Positions 26,440 through 35,434 of a DNA stretch of 64,000 bases are shown one piece after another; within the stretch, counting starts at the first letter, position 1, and each line of letters opens with the position of its first letter. The stretch comes from Halorubrum laminariae (GTDB lineage: Archaea > Halobacteriota > Halobacteria > Halobacteriales > Haloferacaceae). Position numbers and translations under genes: made by a program. Location: contig NZ_JANHDL010000003.1 in NCBI RefSeq assembly GCF_024494655.1, forward strand, positions 62,001 through 126,000, given 5' to 3'. The notes beneath the pieces are model-generated. The model had not been told where the DNA came from. It saw only the letters and a program-made list of their open reading frames with translations, and ran no database searches.

Positions 26440-26604
26440 ACCACGGCTCACGCAGGATCATTTAGACATGCTGACTACGACGACCTCGACGAGGTTTGGC
26501 TGGAATTAAGCGAGTGGCACACGATCAGAACGCGGATCGAGCGGCTGGAAGCCGTTCGACGAGAACGCAGCTCAGACTCGTCCGGCAAAGAGAACGCCGC
26601 GTGA
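26440..26604 (+). pseudogene. DUF7342-like C-terminal fragment (module copy C)
   Basis: The frame has HADYDDLDEVWLELSEWHTI and a helical end, equal to the last 45 residues of the winged-helix partners. The DNA-binding domain is missing. The stop overlaps the next GTG start (GTGA). Any product would lack the helix-turn-helix. Confidence 0.6.
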
Positions 26605-27041
26605 CTGTGAGCGGTCCCGATCTGTCACGATCTGTCGACGAGGAGATCATCAGATATCTCAGTCGATTGTTTGGTCGCCAATCCGAGGTTCACCACACGT
26701 CCCTGTTCCCGACGAACAAGTCTGAGTGTCTGGTCGTGGCGCTCGATACGGAATACTACCCCGACCGCGTCGATAGCGTCTCGATCGAACTCCGTGCGTA
26801 CACGAACGGTGACTTCCATATCTCGTACATTGAGGTATACTCGGGAGACCGCCGACGGTGTCGATGGGACCGACACGATCAACCACACAACTCCCGGGAT
26901 CACTACCATCCGCTTCCAGCTGCGAGCACAGCTGCTGCTGTCGATCATGAGTACGCAACAGATCTCACACGAGTCGTCGAAACAACTGTTCTCCCGTGGA
27001 TCGACGACAGAGTCGGCATACGTTGGGACTCAGTTGCGTGA
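26601..27041 (+). CDS. TumE/DUF6516-like protein (module copy C)
   Basis: The 146-residue protein starts with GTG at 26601, in the coupled position. It has SIELRAYTNGDFHISYIEVY and CRWDRHDQPHNSRDHYHPLP, the best-conserved form of the RWDRH..PHN..HxHP motif among the three copies. Its partner gene is truncated. If the protein is a toxin, it has lost its cognate DNA-binding protein, and copies A or B might compensate. Confidence 0.6.
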   Translation: MTVSGPDLSRSVDEEIIRYLSRLFGRQSEVHHTSLFPTNKSECLVVALDTEYYPDRVDSVSIELRAYTNGDFHISYIEVYSGDRRRCRWDRHDQPHNSRDHYHPLPAASTAAAVDHEYATDLTRVVETTVLPWIDDRVGIRWDSVA

Positions 27042-27074
27042 GTGTGTCACCCGTTGAACACAGCTGTATTGCGG
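27040..27074. repeat. 35-base segment shared with 21336-21370
   Basis: It covers the last codons of the TumE-like gene copy C and the following bases. The second copy lies 5.7 kb away without the gene. Confidence 0.55.
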
Positions 27075-27122
27075 GTTCAACAGCGCACATTTTTGCGGAT
27101 TGCGATGAAACGACCCAAACAC

Positions 27123-27947
27123 ATGAACGTCACCGAAGACGCGATTCGCGATATTTGCACGGACGCCGTCTTCGAGCGCGGAGAGAACTACCTCGCCGAG
27201 AGCCGTCTCCGCGATATCCACCACGTCGACACCACAGTGACTGCCGTCGTGAGCGGCAGTCGTCAGTACGACGTTCATGTCGATTGCGCGGCTGACGGGT
27301 TCGATCCGTGGTGTGACTGTCCGTACGACGGTCCAGGCGCGTGCAAGCACGTCGTCGCCGTACTGCTTCGATGTGTCGACGACGCCCCGCCAGACGAGAG
27401 CGACCGCCTCGACGCCGCACTCGACGCGGCCGACGCCGACGACCTCCGGGCGTTCCTCCGTGAGATGCTGGCGACCGACACCACGCTCCGCGACCGGTTT
27501 TTCGCTCGGTTCGACGGGTCGTCGACGCGGTCGGTCGCCGAGCTTCGCGCCGCGATCGATCGGCAGTTCGAGCGGACGAATCCCGACTACGCCGTCGTCT
27601 TCGAACCGATCGACTTCTCGGAGTGGTTCGATCTCGCAGAGGCGTATCGCGATCAGGGTCGAGACGCGGCGGCGGCAGCCGTCTACCGTGCGCTCGTCGA
27701 GTCGCTCGACGACAACATGGACCTCGTCGACGGCGCGTACGACCACTTCTCGCAGGCGTTCGCCCGCGCGCTCGACGGCTACGTCGACTGCGCCGCGGCC
27801 GCGACCCGGGAGACCGATGCGGTCGCGGACGCCGCCGCTTTCCTCGACGAGCGGGTGACAGCTGGAACGCCATACCTCGCCGACCAGTTCGAGCGTGCGG
27901 CGAACGAACTACGCGAAGAGCTGGCAGAAGAGTCGTGCGATGGCTGA
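27123..27947 (+). CDS. SWIM zinc-finger protein
   Basis: The 274-residue protein has CDCPYDGPGACKH near residue 70, the CxCx(n)CxH zinc signature of SWIM domains, which bind DNA or proteins. The rest is an acidic helical region (LDAALDAADADDLRAFLREM, then repeats of ARDQG-type helices) resembling the TPR-like part of other haloarchaeal SWIM proteins. The start at 27123 is chosen because an ACATTTTT box lies about 30 bases upstream; ATG at 27105 is an alternative. It marks the return to high-G+C chromosomal sequence. Partner unknown. Confidence 0.8.
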   Translation: MNVTEDAIRDICTDAVFERGENYLAESRLRDIHHVDTTVTAVVSGSRQYDVHVDCAADGFDPWCDCPYDGPGACKHVVAVLLRCVDDAPPDESDRLDAALDAADADDLRAFLREMLATDTTLRDRFFARFDGSSTRSVAELRAAIDRQFERTNPDYAVVFEPIDFSEWFDLAEAYRDQGRDAAAAAVYRALVESLDDNMDLVDGAYDHFSQAFARALDGYVDCAAAATRETDAVADAAAFLDERVTAGTPYLADQFERAANELREELAEESCDG

Positions 27948-28125
27948 CCGAGAACAGACGAAACGAGGTCTGTGCAAGCACAACGAGATCGCTAGTGAAA
28001 CGTGATAGATGGGTGCTGAATAGCGCTACGCTACCAGATTGTGCTGTCTGTGACGCTCACGCTCTTCTCAGAGCTCTATCTAATTAGCCATCCAATTTAT
28101 CCGACTGGGCGCGAAACGGTAGGGT

Positions 28126-28383
28126 ATGTCGAGTGAGTCGGACGCCCATATCGAGGCGGAATCCACCATTAACGACAGCTATGGGACGACCATCCCAGCA
28201 GAGATTCGGAATGCGCTTGATGACACACTTGAGCCAGGCGATACCGTTCGATGGGTCATCGTGGACGGGGACCTCTCGCTTGAGATCGTCCACGAACGGT
28301 ACGGGGCGTTCGAAGACGTTGAGCCGTTCGACGGGCCGGCGTGGGATAGCGAAACTGCTGCTGAGAGCGCGTGGAGCGAGTGA
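28126..28383 (+). CDS. AbrB/SpoVT-fold antitoxin (VapB-type)
   Basis: The 85-residue protein has STINDSYGTTIPAEIRNAL, the swapped-hairpin DNA-binding motif, then a short acidic tail. CAATTTATCC about 28 bases upstream of the ATG is a likely TATA box. Its stop overlaps the next ATG by one base. With the following PIN gene it forms a toxin-antitoxin pair unrelated to the one at 3.8 kb. Confidence 0.8.
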   Translation: MSSESDAHIEAESTINDSYGTTIPAEIRNALDDTLEPGDTVRWVIVDGDLSLEIVHERYGAFEDVEPFDGPAWDSETAAESAWSE

Positions 28384-28826
28384 TGCCTGCAGTCTGTATC
28401 GATGCGAATATCGTCCTCGCAGCACGAAACGCAAATGCGAAGCGTCACAACACTGCCAAGTCAATAGTTGCCGGGATTGACAACGGTGAGCTACCGCGCG
28501 CGAGACTGGTGAACTACGTCGTTCCTGAGGTTCTTCACCCGCTCCAGAAGCGCATCAGCAAGGCAGCTGCGATCGAGACGCTTGATCGTCTCCAAGCGAG
28601 TCGAGGATTCGAATTCGTCCACGTCTCGAAAGGCGTCCACCTACACGGCGAACAGTTGTTCCGACTGTATGAGGCGTCAGCTGGCCCGGAGTGGGTCGAT
28701 TCGATCATCGCCGCGTATATGCAGCGTGAAGATCTCGAATACATCTACTCGTTCGACGACGACTTCGACGCGTTCGATGGCGTGACCCGACTCACGAGCG
28801 CGACGAACCCGTTCGAACCGGAGTAA
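28383..28826 (+). CDS. PIN-domain toxin (VapC-type)
   Basis: The 147-residue protein begins MPAVCIDANIVLAARN (first Asp), has VNYVVPEVLHPL (Glu) and ends with WVDSIIAAY and YSFDDDFDAFDGV (C-terminal Asp cluster). It is coupled to the AbrB-type gene. All PIN acidic residues are present. Confidence 0.8.
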   Translation: MPAVCIDANIVLAARNANAKRHNTAKSIVAGIDNGELPRARLVNYVVPEVLHPLQKRISKAAAIETLDRLQASRGFEFVHVSKGVHLHGEQLFRLYEASAGPEWVDSIIAAYMQREDLEYIYSFDDDFDAFDGVTRLTSATNPFEPE

Positions 28827-28860
28827 TTGGTGCGACCTACGGGCGAGACAAGGCGGGTGT

Positions 28861-28920
28861 CTCGGGGGGCTTACGGGAGTACAAGGAGAAAGCCTCGCGC
28901 TTCAGCGCGAGGATGAATCC
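28861..28920 (+). mobile_element. IS1341/tnpB-type 3' end remnant
   Basis: The perfect hairpin CCTCGCGC-TTCA-GCGCGAGG at 28893-28912 follows TACAAGGAGAAAG. Similar hairpins occur in the 3' part of haloarchaeal tnpB genes, in the region giving the small 3' RNA. No tnpB body is present. The remainder of 28921-29173 contains no gene I can support. Confidence 0.4.
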
Positions 28921-29173
28921 GACACCGCCAGCATAAGCTCCGATCAGCGTGGGTAACGAATATTTTTAAGTTGTCACACACTGCATAGGTAATTATCCGA
29001 GGCGGTCGATCCGCCCGCTTAATTGGACAATATCGGGATTCCCTCACCCCAACGCAGAAACACCCTTTCTGCGGGAGTGGTGTGAGTGTCGGTAACAGTA
29101 ACTCCGAATCCCATGCCGGGATAGGAGTACCGGCTGATTGGCACAGCCAGTAGCTGTCATGCCGGACAGCTAC

Positions 29174-29244
29174 AAACCACAATACCCAACCCAGCGGCGC
29201 AGTGCCGTGGGAATCCTCGCGATTGAGCGCGGGGAGGATGTCAA
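29174..29244 (+). mobile_element. Solo IS200/IS605-type right end, copy 2
   Basis: It matches 1055-1126 closely, with the hairpin arms CCTCGCG and CGCGGGGAGG and the end TCAA. The TCA is again the TGA stop of a minus-strand gene. No transposase or tnpB is near. Confidence 0.55.
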
Positions 29245-29679
29245 GGATGCGTCGTCCGCGCGAACCACGTCTCCGGGTTCTGTCGTTTGACGCGGAAGCT
29301 CGGAAGCGCGTCGGCGTCGACGTGATCGAGGAGGAACCCGCGGACCGGCGCGGGATCGCGGTCACTGACGATCAGGCACTCCTCGCCGGCGTCGAGCGAC
29401 GCGAACCGCTCGCGGACGCGTTCTTTTCGGGTCGCCGGGTCGAGTCCGCGCAGATCAACAGCGCTCGCGGGGAAATCGACGTTCCAGATCGCCTCGTAGC
29501 GCTCGTCGACCGCCGCGGCGAGGTCGGCGGCACCCGGCGGGTGCGTCTTCGGCGACGGAGTCGATCCGCCCCTGCTCGGGGTCAACCCGGACCTCCTGTA
29601 CGGCCGTCTCCTCCGAAAGTTTGGCGAGGGGACAGCACGCGCACGTCGGCACCGCGACGCGAACTTGGATCGTGTTCAC
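29241..29679 (-). pseudogene. DUF2249 protein, frameshifted
   Basis: From a GTG at 29679 the frame gives VNTIQVRVAVPTCACCPLAK and continues to DSVAEDAPAG. It then needs one extra base (near 29532) removed to continue as AADLAAAVDERYEAIWNVD and the DUF2249 core VDLRGLDPATRKERVRERFA, with CLIVSDRDPAPVRGFL. A CxCCP metal-type motif precedes the DUF2249 domain. DUF2249 proteins are frequent in haloarchaeal denitrification clusters. A sequencing error is possible. The C-terminus is cut at the IS-like end. Confidence 0.65.
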
Positions 29680-30339
29680 GACGCCAAGAGCTACGGACGG
29701 GACGACAAAAAGGTTGGACCAACTCCGACTAGCGACCGCTATCCGCGACGATCGGGAAATAGTATTAATTTTATATACTATTATAAATCTTGATAAATAT
29801 GGAAACAGACATCGATCGAACACCTACGGCACAGATGCAACAACCGGTTATCGGTCGCTTGCGATAGATGTCAGAGATCACGACACGGATACCAAAACGG
29901 TGACCGATCGTCCTAACGAGCGACCGTGACTGCGTGATTTAATAGATACTATCGCCTTCAAAACTGTTATAATCATAATATATAGCGATATTTAGTGATT
30001 AAATTAGCGTATTGTTGTATTCATGTCGATAATATCATCTCGGTATGACACTAAGTCGCGTTGACGGGACTCACAGATCCACGTCGTATTCCACTGCCGT
30101 GCGATCCGATCTCGGGTAGCGGTCTACGTAGTTCAAAACTGAAATAGACACATAATACAAATTATAAAATAGCAGAATACCTATTTTACAGACTAGTATG
30201 ATCGACGGGTACGGCCCCGTCTCAGTTCATGTCGCCTCCGGAGCCGGATCCGCACCGGAGTCGGTGACCGGTGATCCCACCGAGAGGGCCTGCAGTCGAG
30301 AACGTACTTTTATGCCAATCGGTGTCGATGTGCGGGTGA
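29680..30339. other. Non-coding A+T-rich stretch
   Basis: This 660-base stretch is A+T-rich (for example TAATTTTATATACTATTATA) and has no frame with haloarchaeal codon use. The last part carries a TATA box (TACTTTTATG, 30304-30313) for the FAH-family gene. Confidence 0.5.
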
Positions 30340-30838
30340 ATGCGTTACCATCAGCTGAACATATCAGGAGACAGACGTATTTCGGTGCGTCGCGAGGGCG
30401 CGACGTACGACCTCACGAGCGCCGACGCGGACCTCCGATCGTTCGGGGACGTGGCTCGTGCGGCGAGCGTCGCCGGATCGTCGGTCGACGAAATCGCCGC
30501 CAGACTGCTGGACGACGCCGATACCGTCGCCGAGGCGTTCGTGGCGAACCACGCCACGGTGCCGGTCGACGCGACGGAGGTGTGGGCCGCGGGCGTGACC
30601 TACGCGATCAGCGAACAGGCGCGGGAGGCGGAGAGTTCCATGCCGGACATGTACCTCGACGTGTACGACGCCGAGCGCCCCGAGATCTTCTTCAAGGCGA
30701 CGCCGTCTCGGACTGTCGGCCCGGGCGAGGCCGTCGGCGTCCGGAGCGACTCGACGTGGAACGTCCCCGAGCCGGAGCTCGGGATCGTCCTCCGGCGCGG
30801 GGAGATCGTCGGCTACACCGTCGGCAACGACGTCCGGG
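30340..30838 (+). pseudogene. FAH-family protein, 3'-truncated
   Basis: The ATG at 30340 is preceded by a proper TATA box. The protein MRYHQLNISGDRR.. matches fumarylacetoacetate hydrolase-superfamily enzymes of the keto-deoxy sugar acid dehydratase type (VWAAGVTYAISEQAREAE, RPEIFFKATPSR, WNVPEPELGIVL) up to YTVGNDV at about residue 166. The metal-site part that should follow is lost, and the frame runs on to 31029 with unrelated residues. Probably inactive. It may have served pentose or uronate breakdown, which is inference. Confidence 0.75.
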
Positions 30839-30921
30839 GTGTTCATCCACTTAATCGTCCCCCAGTCGAGTCGGATCGTCTCGACATCGTCCGGACTGAC
30901 GAACCGCTTTTCTGCTGCCAT
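30835..30921 (-). pseudogene. Cupin-like 5' fragment
   Basis: On the minus strand an ATG at 30921 opens MAAEKRFVSPDDVETIRLDW and GTIKWMNTP, then meets the truncated FAH gene head to head. DWGTIKW is typical of the start of some cupin proteins. Only 29 codons remain. The two fragments share a deletion joint at 30835-30842. Confidence 0.4.
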
Positions 30922-32170
30922 GGTACGAATTCTCAATCACAGGTATCTGTTAAATATGTTGGTGATCGGTCGACAACCTCCGATCCGACCAGCGCCGAGC
31001 GTGCTCGTGCATCTATTCACATATCGTAAATGGGATTCGTGTAGTGGAGCGCATCTCCATCGATCGAACTGCATATTCAGTTATTAATCATGTGGATTTT
31101 TTGCCGGGTCACTGACGGATATCTGCGCTGCTATCTGGCATGCGCCCCGCGAAGGCCTTCCTTTACCGGTGGTTTGTGGCAAATCACAGCCGATCTTGGA
31201 GTTCGTACCGCCAAGGAGCGTTAGACTCCTAGCGCAGTCGTTCATTTTTCGTCGAACCGATCGGTTCACTGGTATATTTTATTGTATGCCGTCTAGAACA
31301 ACATATGATCGTAAATTATGGCACGATCTATCTGTTCGCATATTGAGAATGAAGCAGATTGATTGGTAATATCGATTCACACGTCACCTACACATTACAA
31401 TTATAGTCTTGTAATTACTTCTTCGCCTCAGAGGACCGCCATTTTGCGACCAGACCAGCGATATCGCGACGCCTCCATCTCCCGCAGTGTCAATGGAAAC
31501 CACGGCGCGTTGTTCCCTTTTGCAGTTCCCACCCCGGCGGCGATAGAATATTTGATAATTGAGTATTTACACGTCAACTAATACTTTTTATATATTGAGA
31601 ACATTCAAATTCTCATTTCCATCTCACCTCTACTCGCGATCGTGTTCGCGATACGCTCGTTGAAGAGATGCCGAACCGCTGCCGAAATTCACCGATAAGA
31701 ACCACCGCGTCATCAAGTCACAGCTATTGAGAACTCCCGCGAAAACATTTCGATTAACGCATTAAATATACCACTTTCAGCCATATATGTGATTTTTGTA
31801 GGAGAATTGACGACCAAACACTGTCAATTCTGTTCGCCATCGAACCGGAGCACGGATTTCTCGATCGCGACGTGATTCGAACTGCGATCGATTTCCGATT
31901 GTGGATCACCGTTGTGAACGCAGTCCGAACACTCGACTGAGTCTATTCGTGTGTTATATAAAAAATAAAGAATACATTTAAAATGAATATATCTAGCAGA
32001 CAGACCGGGATTCTGCGATCACTATCGACATGAAAATACGAGCGCGAGCCTCCGGTACGCTTCGACGAGGCCGACGATTGGCGACGGCCCGAGATGGGCG
32101 GTGCCGGGAGGCTACAACGGCGGTTTGTGTCACCGATATCACTTTACATGTGACATCGGTACCTCCGTGT
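30922..32170. other. Non-coding A+T-rich stretch
   Basis: About 1.25 kb without a supportable gene. It has many stops in all frames and long A+T runs such as ATAAAAAATAAAGAATACAT. It ends in a TATA-like CTTTACA near 32140, about 28 bases before the ATG at 32171. Confidence 0.5.
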
Positions 32171-35143
32171 ATGGTACGACCCTCCCGTCGGCGCTTCCTC
32201 GGAGGAAGCGCCCTGACGCTCGCGGCGCTGACAGGGGTTCTCGACCCCGAAACCGACCCGCACGCTCTCGGCCATCCGAACGGATCTCCGGCCGATCTCG
32301 ATGTCGACCTCTCGGCACCGTTCGCCGACGCGTTTCTCCCGGTTCCGGCGGGCGACGCGTTGTCAACGACGTACGCGACGGTCATCGCGGACCGCGTCGA
32401 CGCCGACGCGGACGAAGAGCTGAGCTACCGCGCCCGCTCCGCGACCGAGCGGCTCGAGGTCGAGGCCGACGAGTTGTCGGCGACGGTCTCGGTCACGCCG
32501 AGCGACCGCGGGGTCAACTTGGTGACGGCCACCGGGGGCTTCGACCGACCCGACCGCGGCGCGACGCTCGCGATCGGCGAACCGAACGGTGACGGAGGCG
32601 GCGCGGCCGATGACGAGACGCCCGCCGACGCCACCACGGAGGCCGAGGCGACGGACGACCTCCCCGCAGGCTGGCGGCTCGCGGACGACGGCGAGACCGC
32701 ACTCGTCGCCGGCGACGGCGTGGCGGCCGCCGTGACGGGCGGTGGCCCCTCGTCGAGCCCTCGCGGTCGCTCGACCGCGTCAGGAGACGACGGAACCGAC
32801 CGGCGTATCGAGACCGCCCGGGCCGCCGGCCGCGCGGCTGCCGCCGAGACCGACCGTCTCGCGGAGTCGCCGCTGGGGGCGGCCGCATTACCCCGTCTCG
32901 GCGGATTCGAAACGGTGCTTTTGATTCCGGACGCCGCCGGCGGGCCGTTCCCGACCGCGGTTCCCGACAGCGTCGACGCGTTCGCCGCCGGCTTCGAGAC
33001 CGCCCCCGAAGATCTCCGCGACCTGAAGGGAACGGCAGAGAACGCGTACGTGATCCGTCCGGCCGATGAAGCAGACGATCTCACCGACGAGACCGCTGAG
33101 CGACTCGTGCGCTCGGTCGACCCCGCCGAGCCAGTCGAGACCGCGATCACTCGAACTGACGGGATCGTGCTCGTCGACGCCGTCGTCGAGGCACCCCCGG
33201 AGCTGGACCGCGAGGCGTCCCCGGACGCCGAGGTTCGGTCACGATTCGACCGTGCCACCGGAACGGTGACCTTCGAGCACGTTGAGGGCGAGGCGGTGCC
33301 AGCCACAGAGCTGGAGGTGTGGCACGACGGCGAGGAGGTGAGCGACGCGGTCCTCGACGGTGAGGAGTTCACGGCAGGCGACGATATTACCGTCGAGACC
33401 GGACTGATCGGGACCGTCACGCTGCGGTGGTTCGACGCGGACGCGAACGCCTACGACACCTACGCTCGCGAGCGGGTCGACCGCGAGGCGTTCGCCGTCG
33501 ACTACGAGATGGCGAGCGAAACGTTGGAGTTCACCTATGAGGCCGATCGCTCCGCCGACGCAAGCGATCTTCGAGTGGTCCACCGCGGCGAGGATGGCAC
33601 GCGGACGGTCGGGAGCGACTTCACCGACGGGACGCTCGAACCCGACGACGCCGTCACCGTCGAGGACGTGTCGATCGGCGACAGCGTCCAACTGGAGTTC
33701 GACGTCGAGCAACCGCCGGGCGTCGGTCGCGGCTCGCTCGTCCACTACCGCGCCAGACCCCCGCAGGTCTGGATCCGCTCGCGCGTCGAGGAAGGGACCA
33801 CCGTCAGGTACGACGGCGAAGAGTCTCGGCCCGCCGACGCGTTCGTGACGCTGGTCGACGGAGAGACGACCGACGCCCAGTTCGCCGACGAGTACGACAC
33901 CCTCTCCGGGGACGAGGAGCTCGTGCTCGGTGAGCTCCCACTGGGGAGTACCGTCGCAGTCGAGTGGCGCGAGCCGGACGAGCCGGTCGTCGTCGCCGAG
34001 GAGACGGTCGTGCCGAACACGCGTGCGACGATGGAGTACGACGCGGACGCCGGCGAGGTTACGGTGCAGCATCGCGGCGGCCGGGCGCTGCCCGCCTCGC
34101 AGTTGGAGCTACAGGCCGGGCGGACGCCGACAGATGCCCAGCCCGCGGACGAACTCGACGAGTTCGGCCCGGACGACTCGTTCACCGCCCCCGTCCCGGC
34201 GCTCTCGCGGGTGCGGCTCGTGTGGACCGGCGGCGATCGCGAGCACCACCTCGGCGGGACGACCACGGCCCGCGACGCGGTCGCGGCGACCTACGACGCC
34301 GACGCCGAGGCGATGACGGTCGAGTACGTCGGCTCACGGCCCGTCGACCCCGAGCGACTGCGCGTGTCGACGAGCGGTGCCGGCGAGCGGCGAGGGCGAG
34401 AACGCGATCAGGAGTCGGCGTTCGCGGCCGAACACGACGAGCTGACGAACGGAGACGCGATCACGGTCGACGGCGTCGGGCTCGACGACACCGTGGTCGT
34501 CAGCGTCCACACCGAGTTCGAGAACGGCTCGGCGACGAGCTCCGTCGCCCACTTCTCGGCGGCACCCCGCCGCGGATTCGTCGTTGACGAGGAAGCCAGA
34601 GGTGAGGAAGCCAGAGACGAGCGAGGAGGCGGCAAAGCCTCGGAGACGACGCTCCGCTACGTCGACGAGGTACGCCGCGACGCCGACGCGTTCCGAGTCC
34701 TGATCGACGGCGAGCCCGCGGCGGTCCAGCCCGCAGACGAGACGGACCGACTAACCGGCGGAGAGACGCTGTCACTCAGCGATCTGTCTGCCGGTACGAC
34801 GGTCGCCGTCGAGTGGACCGGCGGCGACGAGACCCGGACCGTGACCGAGCACGTAATCGCGCCACAGGCGACGTTCGAGGTCGCGTACGAGCCCGACGAT
34901 GGCGAGGGCGGCGTTGTGACGTTCGCCCACGCCGGCGGCGATGCACTTGACGCCGATCGCGTTGATGTCGCTGTGGAGCCAGCAACGGAGGGGCTACGCC
35001 CGTGGGCTCCGGACACCGATGTCGACGAGGTGACTGACGACGACGAGACGACAGTTACGGTCGACACGGAGCCGCGGATGGCCGTCGTCGTCTTCCGCGA
35101 GCGCGAGGTGCTCTACCGTCAATCGTTCGACCGAGACGGGTAG
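32171..35143 (+). CDS. Tat-exported protein with seven pilin-like beta repeats
   Basis: The 990-residue acidic protein starts MVRPSRRRFLGGSALTLAAL, a Tat signal without a lipobox. The start at 32171 is fixed by this signal and the TATA spacing. Residues about 30-350 form an Asp/Glu/Ala-rich region with LPRLGGFETVLLIPD. From about residue 355 to the end I count seven repeats of 80-100 residues. Each has a strand like TVTFEHVEGEAVPATELEVW, then a loop with DGEEFTAGDDITV, then a strand like GTVTLRW. The pattern recalls the beta domain of haloarchaeal type IV pilins (H-x-G-G-x-x-L). It has no C-terminal membrane anchor. Function unknown. It lies upstream of qNor but is not obviously in its regulon. 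Confidence 0.75.
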   Translation: MVRPSRRRFLGGSALTLAALTGVLDPETDPHALGHPNGSPADLDVDLSAPFADAFLPVPAGDALSTTYATVIADRVDADADEELSYRARSATERLEVEADELSATVSVTPSDRGVNLVTATGGFDRPDRGATLAIGEPNGDGGGAADDETPADATTEAEATDDLPAGWRLADDGETALVAGDGVAAAVTGGGPSSSPRGRSTASGDDGTDRRIETARAAGRAAAAETDRLAESPLGAAALPRLGGFETVLLIPDAAGGPFPTAVPDSVDAFAAGFETAPEDLRDLKGTAENAYVIRPADEADDLTDETAERLVRSVDPAEPVETAITRTDGIVLVDAVVEAPPELDREASPDAEVRSRFDRATGTVTFEHVEGEAVPATELEVWHDGEEVSDAVLDGEEFTAGDDITVETGLIGTVTLRWFDADANAYDTYARERVDREAFAVDYEMASETLEFTYEADRSADASDLRVVHRGEDGTRTVGSDFTDGTLEPDDAVTVEDVSIGDSVQLEFDVEQPPGVGRGSLVHYRARPPQVWIRSRVEEGTTVRYDGEESRPADAFVTLVDGETTDAQFADEYDTLSGDEELVLGELPLGSTVAVEWREPDEPVVVAEETVVPNTRATMEYDADAGEVTVQHRGGRALPASQLELQAGRTPTDAQPADELDEFGPDDSFTAPVPALSRVRLVWTGGDREHHLGGTTTARDAVAATYDADAEAMTVEYVGSRPVDPERLRVSTSGAGERRGRERDQESAFAAEHDELTNGDAITVDGVGLDDTVVVSVHTEFENGSATSSVAHFSAAPRRGFVVDEEARGEEARDERGGGKASETTLRYVDEVRRDADAFRVLIDGEPAAVQPADETDRLTGGETLSLSDLSAGTTVAVEWTGGDETRTVTEHVIAPQATFEVAYEPDDGEGGVVTFAHAGGDALDADRVDVAVEPATEGLRPWAPDTDVDEVTDDDETTVTVDTEPRMAVVVFREREVLYRQSFDRDG

Positions 35144-35387
35144 CCGCCCGCTGGCACGCTCTCTCGACCGCGTGCCGCTGCCGCCGACACACTCAACTGG
35201 CGTCCAGTCACCAGAATTGAGGCGAGAATGCCCCTTCCTCAAGGAGTGACCAACGGGAGCGAGTAGGGAGGGGATACAGCGCCGCATACTAGTACAAACC
35301 ATTAAGTTGACACAGGTTAATTAGCGGGGAATAAGCGCGTATAAAGCGCGATCTGTCGACCGGGAACTGATTCGGCGCTGCAAGGTA

Positions 35388-35398
35388 ATATGTTCGGG
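35388..35398. promoter_or_regulatory. NarO-type half site before qNor
   Basis: AATATGTTCGGG lies about 40 bases before the qNor ATG. Only the TGTTCG half of the palindrome is kept. The rest of 35144-35434 holds no gene. Confidence 0.45.
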
Positions 35399-35434
35399 AG
35401 TCCGGGTTAGTACACCCGGCGGCCACGGGTAGAC

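Noticed and set aside
29062..29090. CTGCGGGAGTGGTGTGAG as a seventh type-B origin repeat
   Set aside because: Only part of the motif matches, and it lies far from the origin within IS-derived sequence.
28861..29244. A CRISPR-like pair of hairpin repeats
   Set aside because: The two hairpins belong to different IS-type ends, and there is no regular spacer series.
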